NCBI RefSeq assembly: GCF_000719865.1
Contig: NZ_JOID01000024.1
Coordinates: 1 to 64,000, forward strand
From: Streptomyces albus subsp. albus
GTDB taxonomy: Bacteria > Actinomycetota > Actinomycetes > Streptomycetales > Streptomycetaceae
Direction of reading: 5' to 3'
DNA: 64,000 nt
The notes under the pieces are model-generated. The model had not been told where the DNA came from, did not search any database, and saw nothing but the letters and a program-made list of their open reading frames with translations. Below, one piece after another: positions 8,418 through 17,144 of this stretch (the first letter of the stretch is position 1; the number at the start of each line of letters is the position of its first letter). The translations under genes and the position numbers were made by a program.

Positions 8418-9215
8418 TCAGCTCCCCGGACGCCGCGACCCGCCCCTGCCGACCGCCACCGGAGGCGCCGCCGGGCCGCCGCCCCGGAGCAGCCAGGCGC
8501 GTTCGGCGGCCGACCACGTGGTCGTCGTGACGAGGTACAGCCCGGCGGCCAGGGGCACCACGGCGGCCGTGATGAGCGTGCCGAAGGAGAGCAGCGGCAG
8601 CATCTTCGCCACCCCGGCCATCGCGGGCAGGCCCGGCATCCCGGCACCGGCGCCGGCTTCCGCCGCGGCCGCGTCCGGCGCGCCCGCCGCCATGGCACGG
8701 CGGGCGCGGAGGTACGTCCAGGTGGCCACGGCCGCGATCAGCGCGAACAGCCCGGCGTAGACAAGACCTTGGGCGCCGAGGGGCCCGCCGTCGCGGAGGG
8801 CGTCGGCCCAGTGGCCGCCGAGGGGTGCGGCGAACAGCCGGGCGTCCAGCAGCTCGTTGGCGCGTCCGCCGATCTCGGAAGCGGAGAAGAGCCGGTACAT
8901 CACGAAGAAGACCGGGGCCTGGACGAGCATCGGCAGACACCCGGCCAGCGGTGAGGAGCCCTCGCGGGCGTAGAGCTCGGCCGTCGCCCGCCGCAGCCGC
9001 TCGGGGTCGCGCCGGTGCTTCCGGTGCAGTTCGGCGACGCGCGGCGCGAGCCGGGCCCGTGCCTGCTCGCCGCGGACGGCGGCGCGGGTCAGGGGGTGCA
9101 GGGCGAGGCGTACGCACAGGGTGAAGAGGACGATCGCGGCGGCGGTGGCCGATGCCGCGAAGAGGGGTTCGAGGGTGCTCGCGAGCAGCGAGACGAGGTG
9201 CGCGAATACGGACAT
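8418..9215 (-). CDS. YidC/Oxa1-family membrane protein insertase, short paralogue
   Basis: 265 residues, start MSVFAHLVSL with GGGAGGG upstream. It has the YidC core: a first membrane segment, the basic hairpin with EQARARLAPRVAELHRKHR, then GSSPLAGCLPMLVQAPVFF, which matches the conserved segment following the hydrophilic groove helix. Three more hydrophobic segments follow. It lacks a large periplasmic domain, as expected for Gram-positive members. YidC inserts or folds membrane proteins, alone or with Sec. This copy is not in the rpmH-rnpA neighbourhood, so it is probably a second, accessory insertase. It lies downstream of a small membrane-protein gene and behind a palindromic operator. 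Confidence 0.88.
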   Translation of the reverse strand: MSVFAHLVSLLASTLEPLFAASATAAAIVLFTLCVRLALHPLTRAAVRGEQARARLAPRVAELHRKHRRDPERLRRATAELYAREGSSPLAGCLPMLVQAPVFFVMYRLFSASEIGGRANELLDARLFAAPLGGHWADALRDGGPLGAQGLVYAGLFALIAAVATWTYLRARRAMAAGAPDAAAAEAGAGAGMPGLPAMAGVAKMLPLLSFGTLITAAVVPLAAGLYLVTTTTWSAAERAWLLRGGGPAAPPVAVGRGGSRRPGS

Positions 9216-9336
9216 GGATGAGCCCTCCCGGGTCTCGTCGTGCCGAGGAAAAGGGGTGTCGGCGTGACGAGCCGCGCAGGCGAACCCCCGCCCCGCACCG
9301 CCCTGTTGGGGTGGTGTGGCGGCAGTTGAGGGGTGC

Positions 9337-9663
9337 CTAGCCGGCCGTCGGGAGGGGACGGCCGGGCGCCCGGGGCCGCGGGCGGCCGGAGGCGTCGGGA
9401 TCGCGCTGCGGGAGGAAGGCGGTACGGCGCTCGCGGTCGCGGAGCGCGGTCCGTACCCGGGTGGGCGGTACGGGACGGGCGCAGCGGGCGGCGAGGACGG
9501 CGCAGACGAGCAGGGCCGCACCGGCGGCGGCGGTCGCGCCGGCGGCGAAGGTGACGGCGCCGGCGAGAGCGCCCTCGACGAGGCCGCCCTGGGCGAGCAG
9601 CAGCCCGGAGAGGAGGACGAGCAGCAGGTTGAGGTGCGTCCGAGTCACGCCACTGAGACCCAT
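9337..9663 (-). CDS. Small membrane protein (DUF6412-like), YidC partner
   Basis: 108 residues, start MGLSGVTRTHLNL with GGAGGAG upstream. Two hydrophobic stretches (about residues 11-28 and 33-60) are followed by a basic, Arg/Pro-rich cytoplasmic tail. Small proteins of this shape recur beside accessory YidC genes in Streptomyces; I believe they are catalogued as DUF6412, but this is from memory. The gene precedes yidC by 121 bases in the same direction, so they probably share a promoter. Confidence 0.65.
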   Translation of the reverse strand: MGLSGVTRTHLNLLLVLLSGLLLAQGGLVEGALAGAVTFAAGATAAAGAALLVCAVLAARCARPVPPTRVRTALRDRERRTAFLPQRDPDASGRPRPRAPGRPLPTAG

Positions 9664-9685
9664 ACCGCCGCTCCTCCTTCCGCCA

Positions 9686-9705
9686 CCTGATGACCGGTCA
9701 TCAGG
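9686..9705. promoter_or_regulatory. Perfect 20-bp palindrome, probable operator of the yidC operon
   Basis: CCTGATGACCGGTCATCAGG reads the same on both strands without a single mismatch. It lies 22 bases upstream of the small membrane-protein start and just downstream of a plausible minus-strand promoter. The core TGACCGGTCA resembles sites of dimeric regulators such as TetR-family repressors; no such regulator gene is in the window. Confidence 0.6.
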
Positions 9706-9725
9706 ACGTCCGCACCGGCACTGCG

Positions 9726-9753
9726 ATCGTAACCCGCAACCAGCGGCCGTGAA
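9726..9753 (-). promoter_or_regulatory. Candidate promoter for the small membrane protein/yidC operon
   Basis: On the minus strand, TTCACG (9748-9753) and TACGAT (9726-9731) are separated by 16 bases, a reasonable match to the principal sigma consensus. Transcription would start near 9719, placing the palindrome at 9686-9705 at the start of the transcript, where a bound repressor would block elongation. Confidence 0.4.
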
Positions 9754-9949
9754 TGAACAGTTGGCGGTAGGCGGCCGGCAGGCGCCGCCCGGACCGGACG
9801 GGTACACCGGCACGGTCTCCGGCAGCGCGTCACGCCGCCGCCCCTCCCGCTGCCGCCTCGTCCGGCCGGTGGGGGCGGCCACGGCGGTGCGCCGTGCGGC
9901 ACCGGGCAGCGGGCACCGCGTTCCGCACGCGGGTCAGCGGATCAACGAG

Positions 9950-10333
9950 TCAGCGGGTCAACGCGAAACCCGCGAACGAGACGCCGACGAAGCAGACGGC
10001 GAGAAAGGCTGTGTGCCGACGCGGGACCCGGATGTGTTCCGTGGGCTCGCCCCTGCGCCACCGCTCGTACACCTCTCTGAACAGCTTCCGCTGGGGGAGC
10101 AGACCGAGCGTCAGGCCGATTTGCCCGAACGAGTGCATGACGAGCCCCCCGGCCAGGCCGAAGCCCTCCGCCTGGCAGGTGACGAGCGTGGCCGCGCCGA
10201 CGACGACCATGGTCACCGGCCAGCCGATGCGGAACTTCCGGAAGGGGATCCAACTGCCCAAGACGCAACTGGACAAGACGGTGGACGCTGCCGCCAGCAG
10301 CCACAGCCATGCGATGGGGACGGAGGCGAGCAT
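9950..10333 (-). CDS. Hypothetical four-segment membrane protein
   Basis: 127 residues with hydrophobic segments near 2-22, 38-55, 60-78 and 107-125, separated by short charged loops. GAAGGG lies upstream of the ATG. I do not recognise a family. It stands alone between the yidC unit and the divergent small secreted protein; its coding frame is supported by the regular hydrophobic pattern and typical codon usage. Confidence 0.6.
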   Translation of the reverse strand: MLASVPIAWLWLLAAASTVLSSCVLGSWIPFRKFRIGWPVTMVVVGAATLVTCQAEGFGLAGGLVMHSFGQIGLTLGLLPQRKLFREVYERWRRGEPTEHIRVPRRHTAFLAVCFVGVSFAGFALTR

Positions 10334-10566
10334 GCGCGTGCCCTTCTGCGTCGGGGCCGGGTCCCGGGAGGCCGGGGACCGGCCTCATGAGCGGGTCCCC
10401 CACTGTCCGGACCGGCGGTCGGCACTCATCCGGTGATCCTCAGAAAGGAGGCCAGCGTACCGGTGGGGGACGATGCCGCTGCTGGACCCCGTGAGCCCCT
10501 CGGCCGCTGGGCAGCACCCTCGCGCCGCCTCACCCCATCCCGCCTCACCCTCGACCAACTCCCCAC

Positions 10567-10582
10567 TGTGACCCGGATCACA
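10567..10582. promoter_or_regulatory. Perfect Crp-type site TGTGA-N6-TCACA
   Basis: TGTGACCCGGATCACA is an exact match to the Crp half-sites with the six-base spacer. Streptomyces Crp is reported to bind GTG-N6-CAC. The site is 92 bases upstream of the start of the small secreted protein gene, so it probably controls that gene; the divergent membrane-protein gene starts 234 bases away. Confidence 0.6.
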
Positions 10583-10673
10583 GGAACGCCCGTCATATGG
10601 GCGCCCCCGCCCCCTCGTATCCCTGACGCAAGAGCAAACAGCGCAAGCACGAATAGAAAGCAGGAGTCGGGAT

Positions 10674-10967
10674 ATGAAGCTCACCAGCACACGATCCGCC
10701 CTGGCAGGCATCGTCGCCACCACGACCGCGGTCGCCGCCCTGACCCTCGGCGCCGTCCAGGCCACGGCGGCCCCGGCATCGGAGTCCCGCGCCGGCGCCT
10801 CCCAGGAGGCGGGAACGGCCCAGGTGCCCGGCTGGGTCCTGCGCGGCAAGTACTGGCAGTACGGCAACTGCGTCCTCGCGGGCAACGAGGGCGTCCAGCG
10901 GGGCCACTGGGAGCAGTTCCAGTGCGCCAGCGGCACCCTCCAGTGGGTCCTCTGGACCAACCGCTGA
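10674..10967 (+). CDS. Small secreted protein with one cysteine pair
   Basis: 97 residues; start MKLTSTRSAL is preceded by CAGGAG at 8 bases. A typical Sec signal peptide (about residues 1-32, cleaving after AATAAP/ATA) leads to a mature product of about 65 residues. The C-terminal half is aromatic-rich (GWVLRGKYWQYGNCVLAG, then HWEQFQCASG, then QWVLWTN) with two cysteines spaced for one disulfide. It resembles other small secreted Streptomyces proteins of unknown role. The upstream Crp-type site suggests production tied to development, germination or antibiotic phases, where Crp acts. A nested hairpin follows the gene. Confidence 0.78.
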   Translation: MKLTSTRSALAGIVATTTAVAALTLGAVQATAAPASESRAGASQEAGTAQVPGWVLRGKYWQYGNCVLAGNEGVQRGHWEQFQCASGTLQWVLWTNR

Positions 10968-10999
10968 GCCCTGCGGCCGGCCACCGCAGCCGCAGCACC

Positions 11000-11068
11000 G
11001 TCCGGCTGATCGCGAACCCGTCACGCAGCGCGGGGGGCCGCGTGAAGGAAACCCGCGATCAGCCGGAC
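11000..11068. terminator. Nested hairpin after the small secreted protein gene
   Basis: An exact 15-bp inverted repeat (GTCCGGCTGATCGCG at 11000-11014 and its complement at 11054-11068) encloses a second 6-bp stem (TCACGC ... GCGTGA). It begins 33 bases after the stop codon and precedes a convergent gene, so it likely terminates both. Confidence 0.65.
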
Positions 11069-11129
11069 AACTCCCCGCGTCCACGGGGACCGCAGGCCCA
11101 ATACCGGGGCCGGGACCAGACCCCGCGCC

Positions 11130-11906
11130 TCACGCCCGGCCCGCCGCCCCGAGCCCCGTACCGTCCCGGACCGCCCGCCGCGCGGTCAGCGCCGGAATGG
11201 CCGCGATCTTCTCCGGCGGCAACCGGTCCCAGAGCAGACCCGCGGGGCGATGCGGTGCGGAGCAGGCGATGACGTCATCGGGCGTGACGATGAGATCCAC
11301 ACCGGCGTCGTGGTCACCGGCCGGAATCGGACCGTCCACGACCTGGAGCGGATGCACGGTGGTCACGACGACCGTCTCGGCGGTGACGAGTCCGGCCTCG
11401 GTCAGCAGGGCGAATTCCAGATCCGAGTAGCCCGCGCCCTTCCCGATCCGCACACCTTCCCGGTTCACCGCGACGCTGCCGAGAACCACCAGATCGACGG
11501 GCCGCATCTCGTCCACCTCAACGGTGGGCGCCACGGCCGCGGCCGTACGACTGGCCGCCGCCTCGATCGGCGGGACGGCCAGCCGTGCCGGGTCGAGCAG
11601 ATAGAAGGGCCGGGGCGTGGCCAGCTTCGGGACGGCCATGTACACGGTCTTGCCCTCGGCGAGCGCCATGGCCCGCACCGCCAACTGGGCCTTGTCCGGC
11701 ACGGCCTTCACGACGCGGGCGGCACGCCACTGCGGCAGCGAGCCCAGCCGGGCGGCAGCCTGCTCGGCCCCCTTGAAGTTCGGGATGCGGCCGTACACGG
11801 AGGCATCGTGCACGGCGTCCGCCGTGGTGAGGGCGTCCCACACCTGCCGCCGAACCCGCTGCTTCGCGTGGTCCTGTTCACCGGGCACTTGATCACTCCA
11901 CTCCAT
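11130..11906 (-). CDS. 5-formyltetrahydrofolate cyclo-ligase-like protein
   Basis: 258 residues from MEWSDQVPGE, chosen for AGGGA six bases upstream; an earlier ATG at 11921 overlaps the previous stop as TGATG. The sequence carries the fold of the 5-FTHF cyclo-ligase family: an N-terminal helix with KQRVRRQVWDAL, then VYMAVPKLATPRPFYLLDP, DLVVLGSVAVNREGVRIGKGAGYSDLE (the conserved G-x-G-K-G-x-G-Y-x-D/E loop) and a late VVTTVHPLQVV strand. True cyclo-ligases convert 5-formyl-THF to 5,10-methenyl-THF using ATP. This branch is longer than the housekeeping enzyme, so the substrate may differ. Its coupling to an XRE-TPR regulator gene suggests dedicated control. Confidence 0.78.
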   Translation of the reverse strand: MEWSDQVPGEQDHAKQRVRRQVWDALTTADAVHDASVYGRIPNFKGAEQAAARLGSLPQWRAARVVKAVPDKAQLAVRAMALAEGKTVYMAVPKLATPRPFYLLDPARLAVPPIEAAASRTAAAVAPTVEVDEMRPVDLVVLGSVAVNREGVRIGKGAGYSDLEFALLTEAGLVTAETVVVTTVHPLQVVDGPIPAGDHDAGVDLIVTPDDVIACSAPHRPAGLLWDRLPPEKIAAIPALTARRAVRDGTGLGAAGRA

Positions 11907-11920
11907 GGGGCATCCCTGCA

Positions 11921-13105
11921 TCAGTGCGACGTCATCAAGGCAAACAGGCGGTCCTGTACCTCCTGAACCTCTGGCTTCCGGTGCCACGGTCGCAGCTCAC
12001 GGGCGGCTCCGAAGACGATGTTGAGCCCTCCCCCGCCCCGAGTCCGTTCCAGTTCCTCGATCGCCGTGCCGAGCGTTGCGGTCGCCGCGCTGACCTCGCC
12101 TTGCCGGATGAGGGCGAGCGTAAGGTTCCCCAGCACGATCGAGCGCGACTTTCTACGATCCCGCAGAGCCTCGGCTGTCTCCGTGAGCTGCTGCTCCGCA
12201 CGCCGGTACTCGCCGAGGGAGAGGTAGCAGGAGCCGGCGAGACGGCCGAGTTGGGCGGCGGACACCAGTTCCGCGCACGCGTCACAATCGTCCACCCGGT
12301 TCAGGTGCGCCTCGGCGAGAACCAGTTCTCGCTCACACTCGGCAGCTTGCCTGAGCATGGCCAGCCCTTCCGCCGCATGAAGCCGAGCCAGCCCGGTCAG
12401 GGCGTGGCTGGACCGCTCAGCAATCTCGGCGGCACGGTGCGCCAGTTGAATACCGGTCTGCGCGTCACGAGAACCGTAGAGGGCGACGTGGGCAGTTCGG
12501 AGCAGGGCCAGACCTTCGAGGACGGGATCTCGCAGCAGACGGGCGACTGCTGCGCTCTGGCCGTAGAAGGACTTTGCCGTCAGGTGGTCCCGCCGCTGAG
12601 AGGCATCCCACACGAGCTGCCCCATGAGTGCCGCGATTTCGGCCTGCAGGCAGCGTAGTTCGCGCCGGACTCGGCCACGCCGCGCTTCCTCGGCGAGAAG
12701 CGTCACGCGCCCGAGATGCTGCCCGGCTTCCGCGATGAGGCCGGCCGACGGGAACCGGTCGTACCGATCGGTCAGGTCCTCGCAATCCGCACGCAAGACG
12801 GCGCACGTGCCGAGGTCCACGCGGTCGGGACGCCTCAGGGCGTGCGTACGCCGCTCCGCGTTCTCGTCAACGGGACCGGCGGCGTCGAACGCGGTGCTCG
12901 GCGCTGTCAGAAGCCGCTGCAGTTCCACGGCCGTCAATCCGAGAGCCCGCCCCAGCCGAGGCCTTATCCACGGTTGTGGATCGCTCTTTCCACTCTCCCA
13001 GCGGAAGACGGTTGAACGGTCCACGCGGAGCAGGTCGGCAAGAGCCTCCTGTGTCAGCCCACGAGCCTCACGCAGCTCGGCGAGACCACGCCTCTTGATC
13101 GCCAT
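11921..13105 (-). CDS. XRE-family regulator with TPR-like C-terminal domain
   Basis: 394 residues. The N-terminal HTH (LAELREARGLTQEALADLLRVDRSTVFRWESG, given in pieces: LTQEALADLL, VDRSTVFRWESG) is a clear XRE domain. Beyond residue 100 the protein is a long series of helix pairs with TPR character (for example LARLHAAEGLAMLRQAAECE and LGRLAGSCYLSLGEYRRAEQ). This architecture senses a small ligand or peptide in many Gram-positive regulators. The start ATG has GGGGGAG at nine bases; a GTG two codons upstream is possible. The stop abuts the cyclo-ligase-like gene, so both are one transcript. The divergent neighbour at 13282 may share control. Confidence 0.85.
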   Translation of the reverse strand: MAIKRRGLAELREARGLTQEALADLLRVDRSTVFRWESGKSDPQPWIRPRLGRALGLTAVELQRLLTAPSTAFDAAGPVDENAERRTHALRRPDRVDLGTCAVLRADCEDLTDRYDRFPSAGLIAEAGQHLGRVTLLAEEARRGRVRRELRCLQAEIAALMGQLVWDASQRRDHLTAKSFYGQSAAVARLLRDPVLEGLALLRTAHVALYGSRDAQTGIQLAHRAAEIAERSSHALTGLARLHAAEGLAMLRQAAECERELVLAEAHLNRVDDCDACAELVSAAQLGRLAGSCYLSLGEYRRAEQQLTETAEALRDRRKSRSIVLGNLTLALIRQGEVSAATATLGTAIEELERTRGGGGLNIVFGAARELRPWHRKPEVQEVQDRLFALMTSH

Positions 13106-13281
13106 GCGCACTCACTCCCCCAACCGACCTGAGCAACAAGCCTGTTCAGCCATGGGAATGCCACATCGATGCATCACAGGCGCCCCAATCCTGCCCTGGT
13201 TCCGGTCGCTTTCAAGCGATCTTCTTGATTTCTCACCCTTTGACGGACGAGCCCAGAACTGCTGCTGGAGGAAACTTCGCC

Positions 13282-13839
13282 ATGCACCGCCCCGCACCGC
13301 TCCCCATGCCCTACGGGTGCCGCGTAGCACCTCGACGTGATGCTGTCTCCGCGGCTCGGCGGCGCATCGTGACCGTCCTCCACAGTTGGCGCGTCCCACT
13401 GTCCGAGGAGACACTGCGCGATGTCGAGCTGATGTCGAGCGAGGTCATCACCAACGCGGTGGTGCACACGGAGGCCACCTGCGCCGTTGCCGTCCGCTGG
13501 ACCGGGCGGCGTGTACGAGTCGAAGTGACCGATGCCAGCCCGGGCCAGCCGGTGGTGAGCTCCAGCGGGTCGGACGAAGAACACGGCCGCGGACTCGTCC
13601 TGGTCGAATCCCTGTCCGCGGCCTGGGGCACCGGGCGCGTCCCCGCAGGCAAGGTGGTCTGGTTTGAAGTCGAGCCGGAAGCGTGCAAGACCGGCATGGA
13701 AAGGCTCTCCACCTTGGTCCGCGCCACGGTCTCCCTTGCCTCACCCGGGCCAGAGCAGCCGGCCCGCATTCAGCTCCGGATCGTTGTTCTCACCCATGAC
13801 CACGGTCAGCTCCCCCGTCACCTCCTGCGCTCGGGCTGA
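13282..13839 (+). CDS. HATPase_c_2 ATP-binding protein, anti-sigma-factor-like
   Basis: 185 residues; ATG preceded by GGAGGAAAC. It holds the GHKL ATPase motifs used by RsbW/SpoIIAB-type kinases: an N-box with SSEVITNAVVH (about 54-64), a G1-type VEVTDASPG, and a G2-type HGRGLVLVESLSAAWG. Streptomyces genomes have dozens of such proteins; many modulate sigma or anti-anti-sigma factors, often beside XRE/DUF397 genes. The final about 45 residues extend past the ATPase fold and look unstructured. It sits between the XRE-TPR gene and the helicase gene. Confidence 0.83.
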   Translation: MHRPAPLPMPYGCRVAPRRDAVSAARRRIVTVLHSWRVPLSEETLRDVELMSSEVITNAVVHTEATCAVAVRWTGRRVRVEVTDASPGQPVVSSSGSDEEHGRGLVLVESLSAAWGTGRVPAGKVVWFEVEPEACKTGMERLSTLVRATVSLASPGPEQPARIQLRIVVLTHDHGQLPRHLLRSG

Positions 13840-13908
13840 TCAACACCCTGCGCGCTGTCGGCGGCTGCTGCTAGAACGGTGGCCGGACTTCGCAACACGG
13901 GGAGAAAC

Positions 13909-16900
13909 GTGACCGACCAGGCGGCCCACGACATCGCACCCATCGCCGGGCTCTACGAGAAGCTCATCACCACCCGGCTGGAACGGCGTATCGGCGAGTT
14001 GGCCTCGCAGGGTTGGCAACCGGTGGCGGGCACGGTTGGTGAAGCCTCCTCTCCTCACGTCCTCTCCCGCCACATCGGCGAGACGGTCAGGCGCATTCTT
14101 CAAGGGCTAACCCCGGCCGAGCAGGTGGCGGCGGCCAATCACGTCCTGGAATCCCTCAGCACGATCGAAGGCGCGCAGGAGTGGGTGCAGCTTGTCGCCG
14201 ACGGCCCCCGTCAACTCCTGGCGCTCTCCGAGAAGGAGTCGTCCGACGCCTACGCCCTCCGTCCGGCCACACCACTCTCCGAAACTGCCTTGATCACCAA
14301 CGCCCCGGAGGATCCGAGTGTCGGCTTCGAACTGCGCGCCGAGCTCGCCACCGCTGACCGCGTGGACCTGCTGTGCGCCTTCGTGAAGTGGCACGGCCTC
14401 CGCGTCCTCGAAGAGTCCCTCCAGGCAGCGCGGCGCCGGGGCGTCCCGATACGCGTGATCACTACGACCTACCTCGGCGCAACCGAGCGCCGTGCCCTTG
14501 ACCGGCTGGTGCGGGATTTCGGCGCCGAGGTCAAGGTCAACTACGAGCTGCGCTCCACCCGCCTGCACGCCAAGGCATGGCTGTTCCGCCGCAACAGCGG
14601 CTACGACACCGCCTACGTGGGCAGCTCCAACCTCTCCAGGGCGGCTCTGCTCGACGGCCTGGAGTGGAACGTACGGCTCTCCTCCGTCGCCACCCCAGCC
14701 GTGCTCCAGAAGTTCGAGGCCACCTTCGACTCGTACTGGAACGAGACCTCCTTCGAGTCCTACGACCCGGACGAGGACAGCGCCCGGCTGGATGCCGCCT
14801 TGCAGCAGGCAGGTGGCAGTACGACCGCTGCTCCACGCGGTCGGATCACTCTCTCCGGCCTTGACGTGCGCCCGTACCCTCACCAGCGGGACATGCTGGA
14901 GCGCCTGGAAGTCGAGCGCGAGGTCCACGACCGGCACCGCAATCTCCTGGTGGCAGCCACCGGCACCGGTAAGACGGTGATGGCCGCCCTGGACTACAAG
15001 CATCTGCGGCTCAAACACGGCAGAGACTTGCGACTGCTCTTCGTAGCGCATCGCAGAGAGATCCTGCAGCAATCGCTCCGCACCTATCAGGACGTGCTTG
15101 TCGACGCCAACTTCGGCGAGTCCCTGCACAGCGGAGAGATTCCGGAGAAGTGGGAGCACGTCTTCGCCAGCGTGCAGTCGCTCAACGCCCGCTCCCTCGA
15201 CCGGCTGTCACCCGACCATTTCGACATGGTGGTCATCGACGAGTTTCACCACGGCACTTCACCGACCTACCGAAAGATTCTCGACCACTTCCAGCCCATG
15301 GAACTGCTCGGTCTGACGGCGACCCCCGAGCGCATGGACGGCCGTAACATCCAGGACGAGTTCTTCGACGGCCGCATCGCTGCCGAGCTGCGCTTGTGGG
15401 AGGCGCTGGAGAACGATCTCCTCAGTCCCTTCCACTACTTCGGGATCACGGACAGCACGGACCTGCGTACCGTGGCCTGGAAGCGCGGCTCCTACGATCC
15501 GGCGGCCCTGGACCGTGTCCTCACCGGCGATACCGCACGCGCCCGGCTGATCCTCAAGGCGGTCAGAGACAAGATCGCGGAGCCTCACACCATGCGGGCC
15601 CTCGGCTTCTGCGTGTCCGTGGCCCATGCCCACTTCATGGCGGAGGCGTTCCGCGGACAGGGCCTGCGTGCAGTGGCCCTGTCCGGGGAGACACCCGCCG
15701 ATCAGCGGAAGGCGGCTCTGGACGATCTCAGGTCCGGAGAACTTCAGGTTGTCTTCTCCGTCGACCTCTTCAACGAAGGACTCGACGTTCCGGATGTCGA
15801 CACTCTGCTTCTCCTGCGTCCGACGTCCAGCGCCACGCTATTCCTCCAGCAACTCGGCCGAGGACTACGCCGCAGCGAGGGCAAGGCCGTGCTGACCGTT
15901 CTCGACTTCATCGGCCAGCACCGCAAAGAGTTCCGCTTCGAGAACCAGTTCCGCGAACTGACCAACCTCACCAGAAATCGGCTGCTCGACCACATCGAGC
16001 ACGATTTCCCCCAGCTCCCGTCTGGCTGCCAGATCATTCTTGAACCCAAGGCCAAGAAGGAGATCATCCAGAACATCAGAAGCCAACTCGGAGTAAACGT
16101 CGCACAACTCGCACGCGAGGTAGCGGACTACGCCAGACCACAACTCCGTGACTATCTCGCGGAGAGCGGCCGGGACATCAAGCAGCTCTACAAGGGGACC
16201 GGCAACTCCTGGACCGGTCTGCTCCGCCGAGCACACCTGCTGACCGACACACCTCCAGACGGCGAAGCAGCCCTCCTCAAGCGCGTGCCGGCCTTCTTGC
16301 ACGTCGACGACCCGATCCGCTCCCGGGCCTACTCCGCCCTACTGGAGGACGACGCACTGCCGTACGACCAACTGGACGAGCAGACCCAGGCGTATGCCCG
16401 CATGCTCTACTTCTCGATCTGGCCTCACGGCGGACATGACAGCTATCAGGCGGGTTTCAGCGCCCTCAAGCAGCAGCACGCCTTCCGCGATGAAGTGCGG
16501 GGGGTTCTGACCCACGCTCTCGATCAGGCGGAGCATGTGCCCATTCCGCTCCTGAGCGAGCAGGCGGGGCTGCCGTTGAGCGTCCACTCCTCGTACAGCC
16601 GCGAGGAGATACTGCCTGCGCTGGGCCAGTCCTTCATCGGCGGCACCGTACCCGGGCACTTCCGGGAAGGCGTGCGGTGGTGCGAGAACATCCGGACCGA
16701 CGCCCTTCTGATCACCTTGGAGAAGGACGAGAAGGATTTCTCTCCGCAGACCCGGTACAAGGACTACGCCATGAGCGAGTCCCTGTTCCACTGGGAGTCG
16801 CAGAACACGACCTCCGAAACCTCCCCCACGGGCCTCCGCTACCAGAACCACCAGCGGCAGGGCTCCCAGGTGCTGCTGTTCGTCCGCCGCTACAAGAAGA

Positions 16901-17049
16901 CGGACATCAACGGGCCTCAGCCCTGGATGCTGCTCGGCCCAGCCGAGTACGTGGAACACCGTGGTAGCAAGCCCATGGGCATCGTCTGGAAACTCCGGCA
17001 CCCACTGCCGGCCGACGTCTGGTCCTACTCCGCGGTGGCCGTCTCATGA
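13909..17049 (+). CDS. PLD-like nuclease / SF2 helicase / DUF3427 fusion
   Basis: About 1,046 residues from the GTG at 13909, chosen for GGGGAGAA just upstream; a GTG ten codons earlier lacks a site. Order of domains: helical N-terminus; a phospholipase-D-type nuclease with LHAKAWLF (about 218) and GSSNLSRAAL (about 238); an SF2 helicase core with Walker A AATGTGKT (about 350), Walker B VVIDEFHH (about 442), motif III LTATPER (about 468) and motif VI QQLGRGLRR (about 647); then a DUF3427 C-terminal region. Such fusions occur sporadically and near restriction or defence genes. A role in cutting or remodelling foreign nucleic acid is inferred. A small gene follows at 95 bases and may be its partner. 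Codon usage near 16050-16180 is less GC-biased than flanking genes, in line with transfer. Confidence 0.88.
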   Translation: MTDQAAHDIAPIAGLYEKLITTRLERRIGELASQGWQPVAGTVGEASSPHVLSRHIGETVRRILQGLTPAEQVAAANHVLESLSTIEGAQEWVQLVADGPRQLLALSEKESSDAYALRPATPLSETALITNAPEDPSVGFELRAELATADRVDLLCAFVKWHGLRVLEESLQAARRRGVPIRVITTTYLGATERRALDRLVRDFGAEVKVNYELRSTRLHAKAWLFRRNSGYDTAYVGSSNLSRAALLDGLEWNVRLSSVATPAVLQKFEATFDSYWNETSFESYDPDEDSARLDAALQQAGGSTTAAPRGRITLSGLDVRPYPHQRDMLERLEVEREVHDRHRNLLVAATGTGKTVMAALDYKHLRLKHGRDLRLLFVAHRREILQQSLRTYQDVLVDANFGESLHSGEIPEKWEHVFASVQSLNARSLDRLSPDHFDMVVIDEFHHGTSPTYRKILDHFQPMELLGLTATPERMDGRNIQDEFFDGRIAAELRLWEALENDLLSPFHYFGITDSTDLRTVAWKRGSYDPAALDRVLTGDTARARLILKAVRDKIAEPHTMRALGFCVSVAHAHFMAEAFRGQGLRAVALSGETPADQRKAALDDLRSGELQVVFSVDLFNEGLDVPDVDTLLLLRPTSSATLFLQQLGRGLRRSEGKAVLTVLDFIGQHRKEFRFENQFRELTNLTRNRLLDHIEHDFPQLPSGCQIILEPKAKKEIIQNIRSQLGVNVAQLAREVADYARPQLRDYLAESGRDIKQLYKGTGNSWTGLLRRAHLLTDTPPDGEAALLKRVPAFLHVDDPIRSRAYSALLEDDALPYDQLDEQTQAYARMLYFSIWPHGGHDSYQAGFSALKQQHAFRDEVRGVLTHALDQAEHVPIPLLSEQAGLPLSVHSSYSREEILPALGQSFIGGTVPGHFREGVRWCENIRTDALLITLEKDEKDFSPQTRYKDYAMSESLFHWESQNTTSETSPTGLRYQNHQRQGSQVLLFVRRYKKTDINGPQPWMLLGPAEYVEHRGSKPMGIVWKLRHPLPADVWSYSAVAVS

Positions 17050-17144
17050 GGCCCGGCACCGATGACTACGGAGGCCAGGATCCAAGTTGAGCAAGATGCC
17101 GCACGGCAGTGCTTCACCGCGCTCATCGTGGAAACATGTGCCCC

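Noticed and set aside
6265..8760. 831-codon frame on the + strand opposite the WXG100-like operon
   Set aside because: No recognisable domain, no ribosome site, and composition typical of antisense frames in high-GC DNA. The minus-strand genes have motifs and coupled starts.
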